The notes under the pieces were generated by a model. The model did no database searches. It was given only the letters and a program-made list of their open reading frames with translations, and was not told the DNA's origin. From positions 54,518-118,517 of the forward strand of contig WBMZ01010290.1 in assembly GCA_013400975.1 (NCBI GenBank): a stretch of 64,000 bases of DNA, given 5' to 3'. Positions within the stretch are counted from its first letter, which is position 1, and every line of letters starts with the position of its first letter. Positions 23,599 through 36,255 of the stretch are shown here, piece by piece. This stretch comes from Atrichornis clamosus. Taxonomy: Eukaryota > Chordata > Aves > Passeriformes > Menuridae. The position numbers and the translations under genes are program-made.

Positions 23599-23681
23599 TC
23601 TAATGAATGGCTTAAATAAAAAAATACCTTTTTCAGCTGGTATATTTCCACCTTTTTTTTCTTTTAATATGAGATACTCAC

Positions 23682-23719
23682 CATACTTCAAGAGACAATT
23701 CCAAAGTCATTTCTGTGAC
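23682..23719 (-). CDS. PLA2G4A: PLA2G4A coding exon 6 (38-base microexon, residues 127-138 plus)
   Basis: This small exon encodes VTEMTLELSLEV plus the first two bases of a Cys codon, the last strand of the C2 domain (human VTEMVLEMSLEVC). The acceptor is TTGTTTAG with the exon edge at 23719. The donor is TATG|GTGAGTAT with the edge at 23682. At 38 bases it is too short to appear as an open frame, but without it exons 5 and 7 would not join in frame (phase 0 into phase 2). The Met-to-Thr and Met-to-Leu type differences are mild. Confidence 0.95.
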
Positions 23720-26104
23720 CTAAACAAGAAATATTTACATATGGTTACACCATTTAGAAAGGGGAAAACCACAAACACATCTGGAACGTAAGCCACTACC
23801 GTCAGAATTTTTCTTTAAAAAGGAGGAAATTTCTGACATACATGAATGAGATCCTATTCAATGGATTTTTTTTTAAAGCACACAGTATGATTCCAAAATA
23901 CACCACTAGCACTGAACACAGTGGAAAATGTTGGTAAGTGCTGACTTTCATTCATCAGATCCCACTGTCTTGGCTTTCTTCCACTGCTAATCCCTTTCTG
24001 ACAGTGCTATTTATCTCTGGCCTGAGGGGATCTAATTCTCTTCACCCACTTGTGGCTGGCAGGAGGAGCGAAGGATCACATCCATCTGCCACTTGTGTGA
24101 GGGAATCACTGCTCTGTGTTCCACAGCAGCCACCAAGCGTCTCCCCACAGTTAAATATGCTTTAATTAGCAATCAGGAAGAGTGATTGCTTACGAGCTCC
24201 TGGAAGATGCAATAAATGTCACTACATAATGACTTCACTTGCCAGCCCCACTGAACTACCTGGCTATCGGTTGGTCTCCTCTTTCACAGGGCACTTAAAG
24301 GGGTTGCCTGCAGGCAGAAGGCTAAAAAATTATGATTAAAGCACCAACTTCCTGTTAGGCACAATCCAGCAGCACAGGGCAGTGGCATTAAGAGAATGGA
24401 GGGGTATTTTCAGCTCCCCAAGTTCAGCGGCCACGTTGGTGCAGCCCTGGAGGAGTGTAACACACTGGGTGTGTCCTGATAAACTGATTATCCTCCTCAT
24501 TTCGGGCATGTGAGCCCTGGGGATGGAGCCACAGCACCCCAGACTGAAGGTCTGCTGGACACTGAGACACAGCAGTGAAGGATCTGGGCGTGCCAAGCTG
24601 CCTGTGGCTCCCACATCCAGGTCCAGCCTGGCTCTGCACTCCCGAAACGGGAACGGCGAACGAGGCAGCGCGGGAGCGAGGTGGGGAAAGAGAGAAGAGG
24701 CACAGACACAGCAAAGGGAGGGCATGAGCAAACAGAGTGAGGAGTCATTGAGGAAGCACTTCAAAGGCAGGGTAGCAATCCCATTATTCCCCACCTGCTA
24801 TTACTAATTTAGAAAGCACTCCTGAAACCATGCAGTGATCCAGTGCTTAAAAAAATGTACAGGCACGGCATGAAATAAAGCCTTGGAGGGAAGCATTCCA
24901 ACAGGGAGATACCATGCCATCTTCTATACCTTATACAGGCTGCCACAGACTTCTCAGGAATACTTGTTATGTACACAGTCTACACTGGGCTGAGCCTGAC
25001 TTCATGTTCCCTCAACTATTTCCTTATAAATTTCAGAGTGTAGTTGCCTTTTTTGCACTGTTTTCTTTCCCTGGGACTCTCTCCATTTTGCTGAATGCTG
25101 GGGTGAAGTTCAAGTCTACGTGAAATGAGGCAAGGCCTTGTATTAATGGAATGAGCTTTGTAAACTGTGCTTGCAAAATTTATTCATCAGTTCTTTCTCA
25201 CTACCTCACCTCGTGCCTGGCAGAACCAGAGCCTGCACTCAGCCCAAGAGTTACCACAGCACTTTGTGAAATAAATATGCAGAAACTTCAAAAAATGTAA
25301 AAATTTTTAAAAGAAAAAATAATGGAGGGCATCAAAATTCCAACCGCCCTAAGGCTGTGCTAAATTAAATGCTAAACCTTACATGTAAAACTCTCTGGTT
25401 TCCAATAAAAAGGCCTTTACCCAGTTATTTGCTGCAACTACACTTTTACAGTTGTATCACATGGAAAACAGCAGAGCAGTGACAAATCAAGACCTCTGAT
25501 CAAACAATAAACCACAGCCCAAATCAGAAATGCAGATAGCATTTATACATTTTAATATGTGCAGAACAAGTTCAATTCCTCCCAGATTTAACAGCAATTT
25601 CCAGGAGTTCCTGTGCAGGCAGCCAAGTCCTGTTCAGGTGACTCCATCTGGTTTGGATGCATGTGTGAAGAGAATAATCCAATTATTGCACTTCTGCAAG
25701 GTAACCAGGGCTGTGTTACAACAAGCCACTTACAGAAAGTGAAACATGTAATAATAAAAGAATTCCTTCAGCCTTCTGGAAGCCACAGGCAGCAGCAGGA
25801 GGGGCAATGCACTGGCCAGCAAACCCTGAGTAACCTCTCACACTAACTGAGGCCATGAAACTGGACTGCATCAAGTGGGGAAGAAACTTCTTTAAGCCAG
25901 AGAAAGTTTCAAACTAGACTTTTAAAGGGGATTCTTTCAGCAGGGACACCAAGGCATTCAGTGGCCCTGTTTTGCTCAATTCTCCTCCAGCAGGGCTGTA
26001 AGAAGACAAATAATCACAGTGCCTGTAGGCTCTGTTTAACCACGGGCAACAGTGAATGCTTAGGAAACTTCTGACCAGGGCAAAGCCATGAATGTTCAAC
26101 TCAC
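23720..26104 (-). other. PLA2G4A: PLA2G4A intron 5
   Basis: This phase 0 intron is about 2.4 kb. No CR1 copy or coding exon was recognised. A moderately GC-rich segment at 24500-24740 gives overlapping chance open frames on both strands, with no identifiable product. Confidence 0.85.
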
Positions 26105-26218
26105 ATCATTGAAAGTTAACTGGACCTCCTTCTTCTCTCCCAGTTTCAGAGAAGATACAGGAAATGTGGATGTGCCAAGGGTCTCGTCCATGACGTAGTT
26201 GGCATCCATGAGAGTGAC
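26105..26218 (-). CDS. PLA2G4A: PLA2G4A coding exon 5 (residues 89-126, C2 domain)
   Basis: This exon encodes [20 protein letters not shown] followed by [12 protein letters not shown] and QLTFND. The MDAN motif supplies calcium-binding loop 3; its Asp and Asn equal human Asp93 and Asn95. The neighbouring YVM contributes hydrophobic membrane-inserting residues. The acceptor is TTCCAG with the exon edge at 26218, and the donor is GAT|GTGAGTTG with the edge at 26105. It is 38 codons in phase 0, identical in length to the human exon product. Ser-Thr in place of Ala-Thr after LGT, and QLTFND in place of PFIFNQ, are conservative changes. Confidence 0.96.
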
Positions 26219-28719
26219 CTGGAAGAGATACCTGGGTATTCAATTCTACTGCAAGAAATCCCTTTTTCATTCCATCAAGCCTGTGCCTGAAGTAAAAAAA
26301 AAAATGGAAAAGGAATGGGCCTAACCCAACCCAGTGCCAACAGACATGTTGTTTTAAACCAGGATAAGCTCATGTACAGCAGAGGTGGCCCTGCAAGGCA
26401 TTCAACTGCAGGAGCACACCAGGATTATTTACAAAGGGGTTTTCATCCCAGCACCCTTCTGACAGTAAATCTCACCATCTTTCTAATAGCTTCAAATTCT
26501 ACATATAAAACACACAATTATTCCAAATTTCCAGTTAGGAAAACTTCCCTGTGGAGAGACTAGTTCTGTGGGTTAGAACTAGATATAGTTGTAACTGTGA
26601 TAGGCCAAAAAACATAGAGTAACTTTTCAGAGAAGATGGAATCCACACACCCCTGCCTTGAATCCACAGATCAAGCTTGTTCCAGCACTGATTTGGCAAA
26701 GTGTGCAACATTTGAATTTACATAAAGCTTTTCTCTGTATCCAGCCAGATCTTCAAGTCTCTTCTTATACCCTCCATGTCGGAGCACAGACCTTTCCAAA
26801 ACGTGGTACTATCCAAAGATGGATGTGGATATGGCAGAACACCACTCCATGCTTTTGCTCTAATCCATGTGGTCCTAGGTCTAGCAGTCTTTTTTCCCCA
26901 GTGGTTGCCTTCCAAGTCCTTGAGTAAGATACTCAGAAAGAATTTCAAATTATCATTTACACCTTTTTTATTAAATGAGATCTCCAGACTCATTTGACTT
27001 GGTTTTTTTTCCACTGTGGCATTATATCTCCTAAAATATCTTATGTTAGTGGCTTGGACTGTGTCTTTTGCATAAAACAAAAGGAATCAAGACACAATCA
27101 TTTGAATAATCAATTGCTACATATGGGTTCAGCCTCTTCTCAGCTATAAAGAATCTTCTTCATCCTGTGCCACAGGCAACCCTTTGAAATGATGACTTTT
27201 ATGCATTTTAGGACAGAACTCATTATTTTAATGGCATCTATATTGTTTCCTTGCAGAACTTTATGCCCATTTCTGCAATCTCTGAGTGCTGCCTCTTAAA
27301 ACCAAAAGTAAAAAACTTCTCTGTGGGATTTTGAAGAGCCACTTACACTTCAGAGGGAAAACTGCACTTGGGGCAGAGTTAAAGATGCAAATTAAAATAA
27401 TACAAGGAGTCACGAGATTGTGGAGTCTGAGCCTGGCAATTCACAGAGGGTTTGGGTGGGGAGGTAGCTTTATAGATTTGAATTCTGACACTGCACTCCA
27501 TTGCAGAACCCAAAGGCTCTTGTCTATGTATCAACCAGACCCACAATTAACCATTATTACATGTTATCATCTGCTCCTTGCAGGCAATTTTAATGGAATT
27601 TTATTTCACATATCTCAGAACCAGCAACAGCCTTTAGTTATTGTAAAGACACATTTCCAATTTCTACCTACAATCCACCTTGCTGCATTTGTGACTTTAG
27701 TAACTGTATCCTTTCAAAACCCTTGAGCCAAATTTTGTCCTCAACAAACGCACACACTGCTGGGGAAGCTGCCTAAGTGTAAGGGAGGGGGCAGGGCAGG
27801 GACCAGGCCCTGCTCCGTGGGGCCCTGCAAGGAGACAAGAGGAACGGGCAGGAACTGATGCCCAGGAAGTCATTGTGAATTCCCTGATATTTTTTGTCTC
27901 TAGTGCAGGATGCGATGCATGTCATAGTTCTTCATGATCCGCCGAGTTGACCGTGGGATTGTTCCTCCTTGGCCTGCAGAGCCTTCCCCAGGAGCACAGG
28001 GAGCTTCTGGGAAGCACAACTCCATTTTAGACCCAAGGTCTGATGGTCACAAGCTGAAGGAAAACCTTCACAGGCTACAGCCTCTGTCCCAGCCGGCAAA
28101 TCTAGACTGAATTCCACAAGCTTGGATCAGAAGATTGCACGTGTCAGTGCAGAATGAAGCTAACGAAGGACCAGAGATAACCTAAAATCTTGCCATGCCC
28201 ATTATAAAATACTTACACCTCAGACTCACCTCTTGTGCGCAGCCTGGAGAGGTTTAACACACCGAGGCTAAACAGTGGCTTAGCCAACAAGGCTGCACAC
28301 AGAGTGGTCCCCACAACAGCCCTGGGGGGGCTCCAGGCAGGGAGGACACAGCAGAACCAGCCTTTTGCCTTGTCTCCTGGGCAGAGACTTGACTTAAGCC
28401 CCACCTCTTCCCTGTCCTCTTTAGGAATCAGTGTAGGAAGCAGGGAGTAAATACTTCATGGCTGATGTGAGGGATAACAAGCCACTATCCCTCAGGAGCA
28501 GTCCAGGAGATGACTCACAGGCACATCTTATAATGACTCTCCAGGCTACTCCTTGAATAATTGAATGTATACAGCACCTCTTGCTTAGCACCACGGCTAA
28601 ACCCAGGCTTAACGTTTTAAACAAACGGGTAATCTTGAGACAACAGATGCCACAAACTTTTAAGCCACTCTTATTTTAGCCTTCCATCTTCCCAGCTGCA
28701 GCTCAGCCAAGGAATTTAC
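26219..28719 (-). other. PLA2G4A: PLA2G4A intron 4
   Basis: This phase 0 intron is about 2.5 kb. I see no CR1 copy in it. An open frame on the plus strand at 27286-27726 has no recognisable similarity and is treated as chance. A GC-richer stretch lies at 27770-28000 without exon-like signals that I can support. Confidence 0.88.
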
Positions 28720-28868
28720 CTCCAGAACATTCTCCAGGTTGGGGTCCAGAATGAACTCGAAGGTCTCGTTCCACACGGGGTTCACGTCGTTGTTGAAGTG
28801 CCTGGTTCTCTTCCTGCAATCAGGGGCGGTGGGGATGAACAGCTCCACGTAAGGATCCGGAGTGTCCA
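28720..28868 (-). CDS. PLA2G4A: PLA2G4A coding exon 4 (residues 39-88, C2 domain core)
   Basis: This exon encodes (L)[19 protein letters not shown] through [16 protein letters not shown] to DPNLENVLE. The Thr and Asp of DTPD equal human Thr41 and Asp43, and the Asn of HFNND equals Asn65; all are calcium ligands in the human C2 domain. The motif [10 protein letters not shown] is typical of C2 domains. The acceptor is CTCCACAG with the exon edge at 28868, and the donor is GGAG|GTAAATT with the edge at 28720. The length of 149 bases plus the one carried in gives 50 codons, equal to human residues 39-88. The reading continues open into the intron for a few codons, but homology and the GTAA donor fix the end. 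Confidence 0.97.
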
Positions 28869-29711
28869 CTGTGGAGCACAGCACAGGCTCAGGCAGGGGA
28901 AAACTCAGCGTGGGCTGGAATACAGTCACCTGAAACCCCAGATCCCCTCGTGGTCAAGGGCAGAAAAATACACAGATATAAAGGCAGGAATGATACAATG
29001 ATATCAACAACCTCCCAAAAAGCAACATTAGGCTTTGAGGAAAAGCCATGAGCACACAGAATGGCACTGGGACTGAGTCAAGTTTATTGGGAACATGCAA
29101 ACATCTTTCAGGCAGTGGGAAGTGTTTTTAAAAGCATTTACTTCTTCCTCTCTTTCTAGCCTTTAATTACTTTGGCTCACGTCACAGCAGCAAACAGCCC
29201 ACAAAACAATGACAACAAGCAGTTTGCTGTGAGTTTTGGATCCCCTTTCACCTTTGCTGGTTTGGGAATGATGGAGGAAATCAGTCACACCCCTGCAGTG
29301 CTGCACACAGTGTGAGGACTGCTCAGCTCTGACAGCTCTGCCATCACCACAGCTCTGGGGAGTCACCTCAGCTTCAGGGCCTTATGTACACAGTGTATTT
29401 GAACACCAGCTGGAAACAGAGATATGGCAACTGCAGCTGATAGGAATTACCAGTGGGAAAAGAGTAAACACTGACAAATCCCATCAGATGTGTCTAATAA
29501 CAGCCATTCTTGAGAGCAAAGAATGCCGCCCTAAAAACTCTTTCTAACAAGTTAAGGCATGCAGGATTTTTCTGTACAATGAGATTTTTTTTCTGTCAAA
29601 CTGGGCCAGGGCTCAGATGCTTCTCAGCAGAGCAGCGAAGTTACTTCTGTGGTTGTGGTGGATTACAAAAAACACCTCATCTGCTGTGGTAAAACACCCA
29701 AATCTTTCCAG

Positions 29712-30035
29712 CACAGAATCATGGAATCACAGAATATCCCGAGTTGGAAGGGACCCAGCAGGATCATGAGTTCAACCCCTGTCCCTGCACAGACACCCCA
29801 ACAATCCCACCCTGTGCATCCCTGGGAGCGTTGTCCAAAGGCTCCTGGAGCTCTGGCAGCCTTGGGGCCGTGCCCATTCCCTGGGGAGCCTGGTCAGTGC
29901 CCACCACCCTCTGGGGGAAGAAGCTTTTCCTGATCTCCAGCCTGACCCTCCCTGGCACAGCTCCAGCCATTCCCTGGGTCCTGTCCCTGTCACAGGGAGC
30001 AGAGATGGGAGCTGCCCCTCGGGAGGAGCTGCATC
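29712..30035 (-). mobile_element. CR1 LINE 3' fragment
   Basis: CACAGAATCATGGAATCACA, GAATATCCCGAGTTGGAAGG, then CATCCCTGGGAGCGTTGTCC and GGGGAGCCTGGTCAGTGCCC. Confidence 0.92.
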
Positions 30036-31698
30036 CTCTCTTCTAAGTTTGTCCTCTGCTTTAGTGAAATGTTATCAAGCAAAGCAATACCCACCACAAA
30101 CAATTCCTTAAAGGCCTCTTTTTGAAAGAGATTAAATCCTACTACTGAGAAAAGCAAGTCCGAACATTCCTCCTTGTACACACTATAAGTCTAAAGATAC
30201 CTTTTTTCAACAAAGCCAAATTTTAGAAACTCTTGGAGTTAAATAAAACCTTATCCATCAGATTTGTGAGGCCTGGAACCACTTCTCCCTCCTGCTGGGA
30301 GAAGAAGGAAAATAACATAACAAGAAAGTTGGGTAATTTCAAATCAATTTTTTTTTGGAAAAAAAACCTGACCAAACAAGCAAAACAAGGGGGTTTGGAA
30401 ACACTTAGGAGGTTCTGAATGTGTCCCCGGGCAAATCCTGTTCAGTTTTATCCTAATGCAACTTCTCAAGGAGTTTTCCATACCTGTGGGACTTAGCTAC
30501 GATTCAGGTAGTCACACAGCTCCCTGAATAATGAACAAGCAGCTATTTAAAGCTGGGGATCAGTGTGCAAAGCCTTTAAATAGCAACCTTTATTAGCTCC
30601 TGAGGAATTATGTCTGCTCTTGTCTCTTCTTTATAGTCAGGGGAACTGGGGGATCAAGCCCCAAGTCGTTCCTCACTGGCAGATGTTCCAACTTGCCAGC
30701 TTTTCCATCAGCTCCTTTCAATTCCTACACAAAGTTGTGCCACAAAGCAAGAGAATCAGGAATCAGGAGAAACAAGGCCCCTTGAAACTAAACATCCATG
30801 AAATCAGAAGTGACAAGGTCTCATTTGCTAAGTCTTGATCTCAAGCGTGACTTTGCCAATAAACACACAGACTCAGTCTGCCAACAGACTGAAGTTGCCT
30901 CCAAAAACTCAGATTTTAGCCAAAATCCTGGTGGTCAAACAGAGTCCTGGGCAAAACATCAATGCCTCCCTCTCCATGCAGTTTTCTGTGTCATTATATG
31001 ATCAGCCCCAACTATGTTACAAAAATCTCATTTTTTCTTATCAACATAAACAGCAAATGGTTTTCTATCCATATTCAAAACCCCAAAGCACGTGGAAACC
31101 CCAGACCTCTGGCATACAGATCCATTCCTAACATCCTATCAGGCAAACCCTAATAAGTGTTGAAAAAGGAACTAAACCCAAGGCAGAGAACAATTAAACT
31201 TGGAAAAATCAGTCTTGGTAGTTCGGTATTGCCAAGTCACCTCACTCCACGCCTTCATTAGCTTTTTAACCCAAGGCAAAGATTTAATCATCTGCCCTTT
31301 CATGCTTGAAAGTTTATATGGAGCTATTTTCAGTTAAGAAAATGAAAACCTATTCTTTAGTAACTTCCTTCTTCAGTTGAAGAGAAAATATACTGGAAGA
31401 CTGCTTGCTCTGATTAAATATTGCTATAAGCTATACTAAAGACTTTTTAAAACTATACTATATTAATCAAAATCTCACTCCTTGGATGGGGACCAAAAAT
31501 TACCAGCAACCTGGCACAGTAACACAGAAAAATTCACTTATTGTATTTCAAAACATTAAGGTTATCAAATGCAGACTAAGCAGCCAGTGGGCACCCCTGG
31601 CATGGATGTATTTATTCCTGCTTGGGCTTTTGCTAATTCATTTGCCAGGTAGTGTTAAAAAACTAAGCTGAAACGGTAAAAGTGATCACCACCGTTAC

Positions 31699-32035
31699 CA
31701 GAGAATCCCAGAATGGTTTGGGTTGAAGGGACCTTAAAGCCCATCTAGTGCCACCCCTGCCATGGGCAGGGACACCTCCCACTATCCCAGGCTGCTCCAA
31801 GGCCCGTCCAACCTGGCCTTGGACACTTCCAGGGATCCAGGGGCAGCCACAGCTTCTCTGGGCACCCTGTGCCAGGGCCTTACCAGCCCCACAGGGAACA
31901 ATTCTTTCCCAATATCCCATCCAACCCTGCCCTCTGGCAGTGGGAAGCCATTCCCCCTTCTCCTGTCCCTCCATCCCTTGTCCCAAGTCCCTCTTCAACT
32001 CTCTTGGAGCCTCTTTAGGCACTGGAAGGCTGTCA
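31699..32035 (-). mobile_element. CR1 LINE 3' fragment
   Basis: CAGAGAATCCCAGAATGGTT, GCCATGGGCAGGGACACCTC, CCTTGGACACTTCCAGGGAT and GGGAAGCCATTCCCCCTTCT. Confidence 0.92.
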
Positions 32036-32147
32036 TCTATATTTTGATTTTAAAAGGAAGCATCTTTATGGTGTATGGGCCAAAAGCTGATGTTTTCTGA
32101 GTCTAATCATGAAAAGACAATTATTTATACCTGAGATTTATCTATAC

Positions 32148-32195
32148 CTGGACCTGATGATCCTAGAGGTCTTTTCCAGCCCTAACAACTCTATG
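32148..32195 (+). mobile_element. Short CR1 3' tip
   Basis: TGGACCTGATGATCCTAGAG, GTCTTTTCCAGCCCTAACAA and CTCTATGTA resemble the CR1 terminus at 64-165. Only about 50 bases are preserved, next to the minisatellite. Confidence 0.75.
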
Positions 32196-32282
32196 TAAAA
32201 GCAGCACTGTCGGGGAATTGCTCTTTTGTTCCAGCAGCTGCTCAAGACACCAAGCACAGCCTTCTCAGAAGCAGCAACATGG

Positions 32283-32490
32283 AAGAATTTGCACTTGTTC
32301 CCCAGGACAACTCTGAGGGGAATTTGCACTTGTTCTCAGGACACTTCTGAGGAGAATTTGCACTTGTTCTTAGGACTCTTCTGAGGAGAATTTGCACTTG
32401 TTCTTAGGACTCTTCTGAGGAGAATTTGCAGTTGCTCCCCAGGACACCTCTGAGGAGAATTTGCACTGGCTCCCCAGGACACTCCTGAGG
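32283..32490. repeat. Minisatellite, six copies of a 34-35 bp unit
   Basis: Six consecutive units share the core GAGAATTTGCACTTGTTC, then a variable CCCCAG or TTAG, then GACACTTCTGAG. Units three and four are identical; the outer ones are more diverged, and the last two carry CTCCCC. The array starts about 85 bases past a short CR1 tip in intron 3. It reads open on the minus strand by chance and is probably length-polymorphic. Confidence 0.9.
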
Positions 32491-33609
32491 AAAGCAGAGT
32501 TTCTGCCCAGCTCAGCTCTCCCCCAGGCCATTCCTTACACAAGCACTCCCGCTCCATCACCATTTCTCAGGATCAAGACAGGCTGAACCAACAATTAAAC
32601 ACAAGTATCTCAAACCCCACCTGCACACTGAAAAATAAAACCAAGGCTTTCAGCACGGACGCCAACGAGGGTCCTGCAATTAGCAGTTTAGAGCTAGATG
32701 AACTCTCAGGGTAATGAACAAAGCGGTAATTCAGATTTACAGCCCCCCAAGGCTCCAGGGGCTGCAGACACACATCCAGAAACAAGAGCAGAGCCAGCAT
32801 CCCTACTGGTATTTTTAATCCTCTGCTTTAGCAATGGCTGACAGGTAGGAAGGAAGGGTTCAAGAACTTTTCCTCATTTGGTTTATCTCCTGGTTAAGTA
32901 ATGGCTGTAGGATTCTCCCTTTAAATTACATTCTGAATCACCAAGCAAAACACACAATGGGCACTAATTAGGGTCAAACATTTTCACACTAAAAAATGAG
33001 TAATGCTTTAAGCAATCTGTCTATTAAGGAAACCTGTAAAATTTTCTACAATGACTGGAAACCATTTGATCTCATGTTAGTAGTTTGGTGAGATGACTGT
33101 CATCAGGCCCCCATAGTAATATAATTAATATTTCAGACATATAATTTATATTTCAGTTATTCCAATTTCAATTACTTCAACAGCACAATAGACATAAAGA
33201 AACTATAGAAAGCCTGTTCAAATATAGAATACCAAAGATGAAGCCACTACTATTAGACATCAAAATTTATCTCATTTGCCCACCAAAAGTCAAAGGAAAT
33301 GCAAAGTTCTTGAATCATCTCCAAAATCCTTTTCACTGCAAAAAAATTCAACACCACAAGGATGTGACTTTTTTCTTTCCACATGAGCATGTCATAAACA
33401 TTTGTGGTCATAACAGATACCAAATAAAACCACCTCAACCTTAATTTCAATTAATATATGCACCACCATTATAGAGAGTTCATCTGGATACAGATTTTTT
33501 GGATCCCTGATCACCGGATACCACATTTATGACATTATGGGAATATTCTAGCAAGCCCATGGTAGAGGTTCCTGAAACAACTGTGTTAATTTGGTTCAAG
33601 GGGGCTTTT

Positions 33610-33780
33610 TGCCTTCTGGCTAACAATTATTATGGCTAATATATGGCAATATATTTATATTGGGATATATAATTATATGCATTCCAGTTATCACATATGT
33701 TTTATATATGACAATACAATATACCAATAATGTATCACATTAGTATCTTTTATTCATATATGTATATATATTAAAAAGTG
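33610..33780. repeat. AT-rich low-complexity stretch
   Basis: Runs of TATATA, ATATAT and TATTTATAT occur repeatedly from about 33630 to 33775. Nothing else is recognisable there. Confidence 0.7.
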
Positions 33781-35821
33781 GTAATAGCCATTTATTTATC
33801 CATCACTAAGTGCAATCCCATTGATAAAAATTTACTAGGTCCCAAATGACCTTCTTTGTCTATTTTCCACCATTTTTTTGCCTTACTGCACTACAATACA
33901 ACTTGTTTATTAGCACAGTCACATGCAGCTGAGCAGCACGGCTGAGGCCAAGCCAATAATGGGAATTGCTGGATGATCTCTCCTTCCTCCAAGGGGAAGG
34001 AAGCTAAATAACAAAGGAATTTTTATTCAAATTATTAATTTTATGGGGCTTCATGGCGGCACTGAAAGAGAGCTGGTCTCCCTGCCGTGGTCAGGAGAAA
34101 AAGTAATGAATTTTAAAATCATGAATTTTCCCAGTTTCATGTCATTTTCCAGTTTTTAAAAAAGGGAATTCTTAAAACCAGTACTTATCAACAACTGTCC
34201 CTCCAACCCAGGGAGCAGATACTTGAGGGGCTCCAGGCAAATCCATACTCTAGCAGATGCCAGAGGACATGCCAGAAGGCCACAGCAACCTAAACACCCC
34301 AGGAGTGCACAGTGCTGCCTGTGTTTAAGGTACTGCAGGCAATGCCAGGGCTGGTGGCTCTGGGGATTTTGCAAAGGGATGATGCAGTGCCAGATTTCGT
34401 GAGCAGAAGGTGACTCCAAGGGAAGTAAAGCAGCTCCAAAGCAGCAGCTATGCTTTGAGAAATCCTGGGATTAGGTAATACATTCATTTAAAATTATTAG
34501 TGCCCTTTATTACGGTGCTTTTCATCTCCAGCATGACTCCAGTGAAGAGAAGAACCAGCTCCCAGCACAGGCACTGCACTGTCACCCATTTCACTGGTGC
34601 AGGACACCACTGCTTGCACTGATCCAGCCTGAAAAGGGGAAAGAACCTCCAAACATGTCAGCTTTTGGTCAAAAGTGACTGAAGCACTAAGCTTGCAATA
34701 GCCCAGAGAAAAATAACCTTTTTTGTAGTGGTGTGCCAGAGTCTAAGGGGTTTTTTAATTCATTTAAATGCCTGGTTCTGACTGTTAAACCTGTGAAACA
34801 TCTCACTCCAGCACCAAAGACATGAGCAGGACAGAAGCAGGCCTGGCTCAGCTCTGACTGAGGGCCCACAGAAATGCCAGACCTGGACAGGGATAATGTG
34901 GTCTGCAGTAAGTGCAGGCATATCATCACATTCCTGCTAGATTACTCCAAACCCACAGTATGACTTTTAGTCCACATTTATGCTATCTGATGGAGTATAG
35001 ATTACTCCTAGCCTGGCATAAACTCTGCTAATACAAATTTACACTGCCAATGGATCTGCAGAACAAGTTTACACTGGATCTGTGTTTGGTATCAGGAAGT
35101 TTTAGAGGTTTTGGGGCTCTCCCAGCAGCCCCAGAGCTTGATTTACAATATTGCTGAAGTGCAGCCTCAGGGCCTGTGAGTGGGAAGAGGCTCTTCCCTT
35201 GACTTTTTAAATTCAGACAATTGTCAGGAACATTTAAAAACCTGGATCTGTCCTAACTGGAGCAGAGCCGTAGCTAAATATAGGCTCAGACTGCTCCACA
35301 GACATCCCATTGTTGTAAAACCATCATCACTGCCAATGCCTGGAGTTACAGGAACCTCCAAACCCCAGGGGCACCTCTGAGCTGCTCCTGCCCAGCCTGG
35401 CTGCCCAGTTGGGATAACACAGGACTGAGGAATGGATTGGGAAGCACTGGGCCAGAGCAGCATCACACACATCAGAGTTACACTGAGGGCCAAAAAGGGA
35501 CAGGGAGGGTGGTGCAGCTGAGTTACTTGTGCAACCAGGCTCGGCACAGACCAGCATTAATCACACATTCCCTGGATTTCAACTGCCCTGTAACCCTCCT
35601 GGCTGGATGCTTTGATAAAGCCTGCCACTAAAAACTATCCTATACAGAAGTGTTCCTTCCTGTGGTGACGAACAGGAGGAAGGTTGATCCCTTTTTCCCT
35701 CCCTTCCAGAACACGTTCAGTCAGAAATACATAAATGAACATTTTAAGAACTTTTCTTTGGTACAGATGGATATGTGGGGCAGTTGGAATCCCACAAAAT
35801 GCAAGACAGTAACCAGATGAT

Positions 35822-36255
35822 GAATCACAGAATGGGTAAGGTTGGAAGAGACCTCCAAGACCATCGAGCTCAACCGCCAGCACCTCCGCCATGTTCACCA
35901 CTAAACCTTGTTCCCAAGTGCCACATCCACGTGTTCTTTGAACACCTCCAGGGATGGGGACTCCACCACCTCCCTGGGCAGCCCCTGCCAAGGCCTGACC
36001 ACCCTTTCCATGCAGAAATTCCTCCTGCTGTCCAACCTGACCCTCCCCTGGCACAGCCTGAGGCCGTTCCCTCTCCTCCTGTCCCTGTTCCCTGAGAGCA
36101 GAGCCCGACCCCCCCTGGCTGCCCCCTCCTGTCAGGGACTTGTGCAGAGCCAGAAGGGCCCCCCTGAGCCTCCTTTGCTCCAGGCTGAGCCCCCCCAGCT
36201 CCCTCAGCTGCTCCTGCTGCTCCAGCCCCTTCCCAGCTCCGTTCCCTTCTGTGGC
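35822..36255 (-). mobile_element. CR1 LINE 3' fragment
   Basis: GAATCACAGAATGGGTAAGG, AGACCTCCAAGACCATCGAG, CCACATCCACGTGTTCTTTG and CTGTCAGGGACTTGTGCAGA. Confidence 0.92.

Larger units (their letters stand above)
21216..23681 (-). other. PLA2G4A: PLA2G4A intron 6, with assembly break
   Basis: This phase 2 intron is nominally about 2.5 kb. It contains a minus-strand CR1 near 21.7-22.05 kb, a plus-strand CR1 3' end near 23.5 kb, and the only undetermined base in the window at 22218. That base is flanked by a perfect 247 bp direct repeat listed separately, so the true intron is probably about 250 bases shorter. Confidence 0.88.

Noticed and set aside
27286..27726. 146-codon plus-strand open frame in intron 4
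   Set aside because: No family resemblance and no start or splice context; probably chance.
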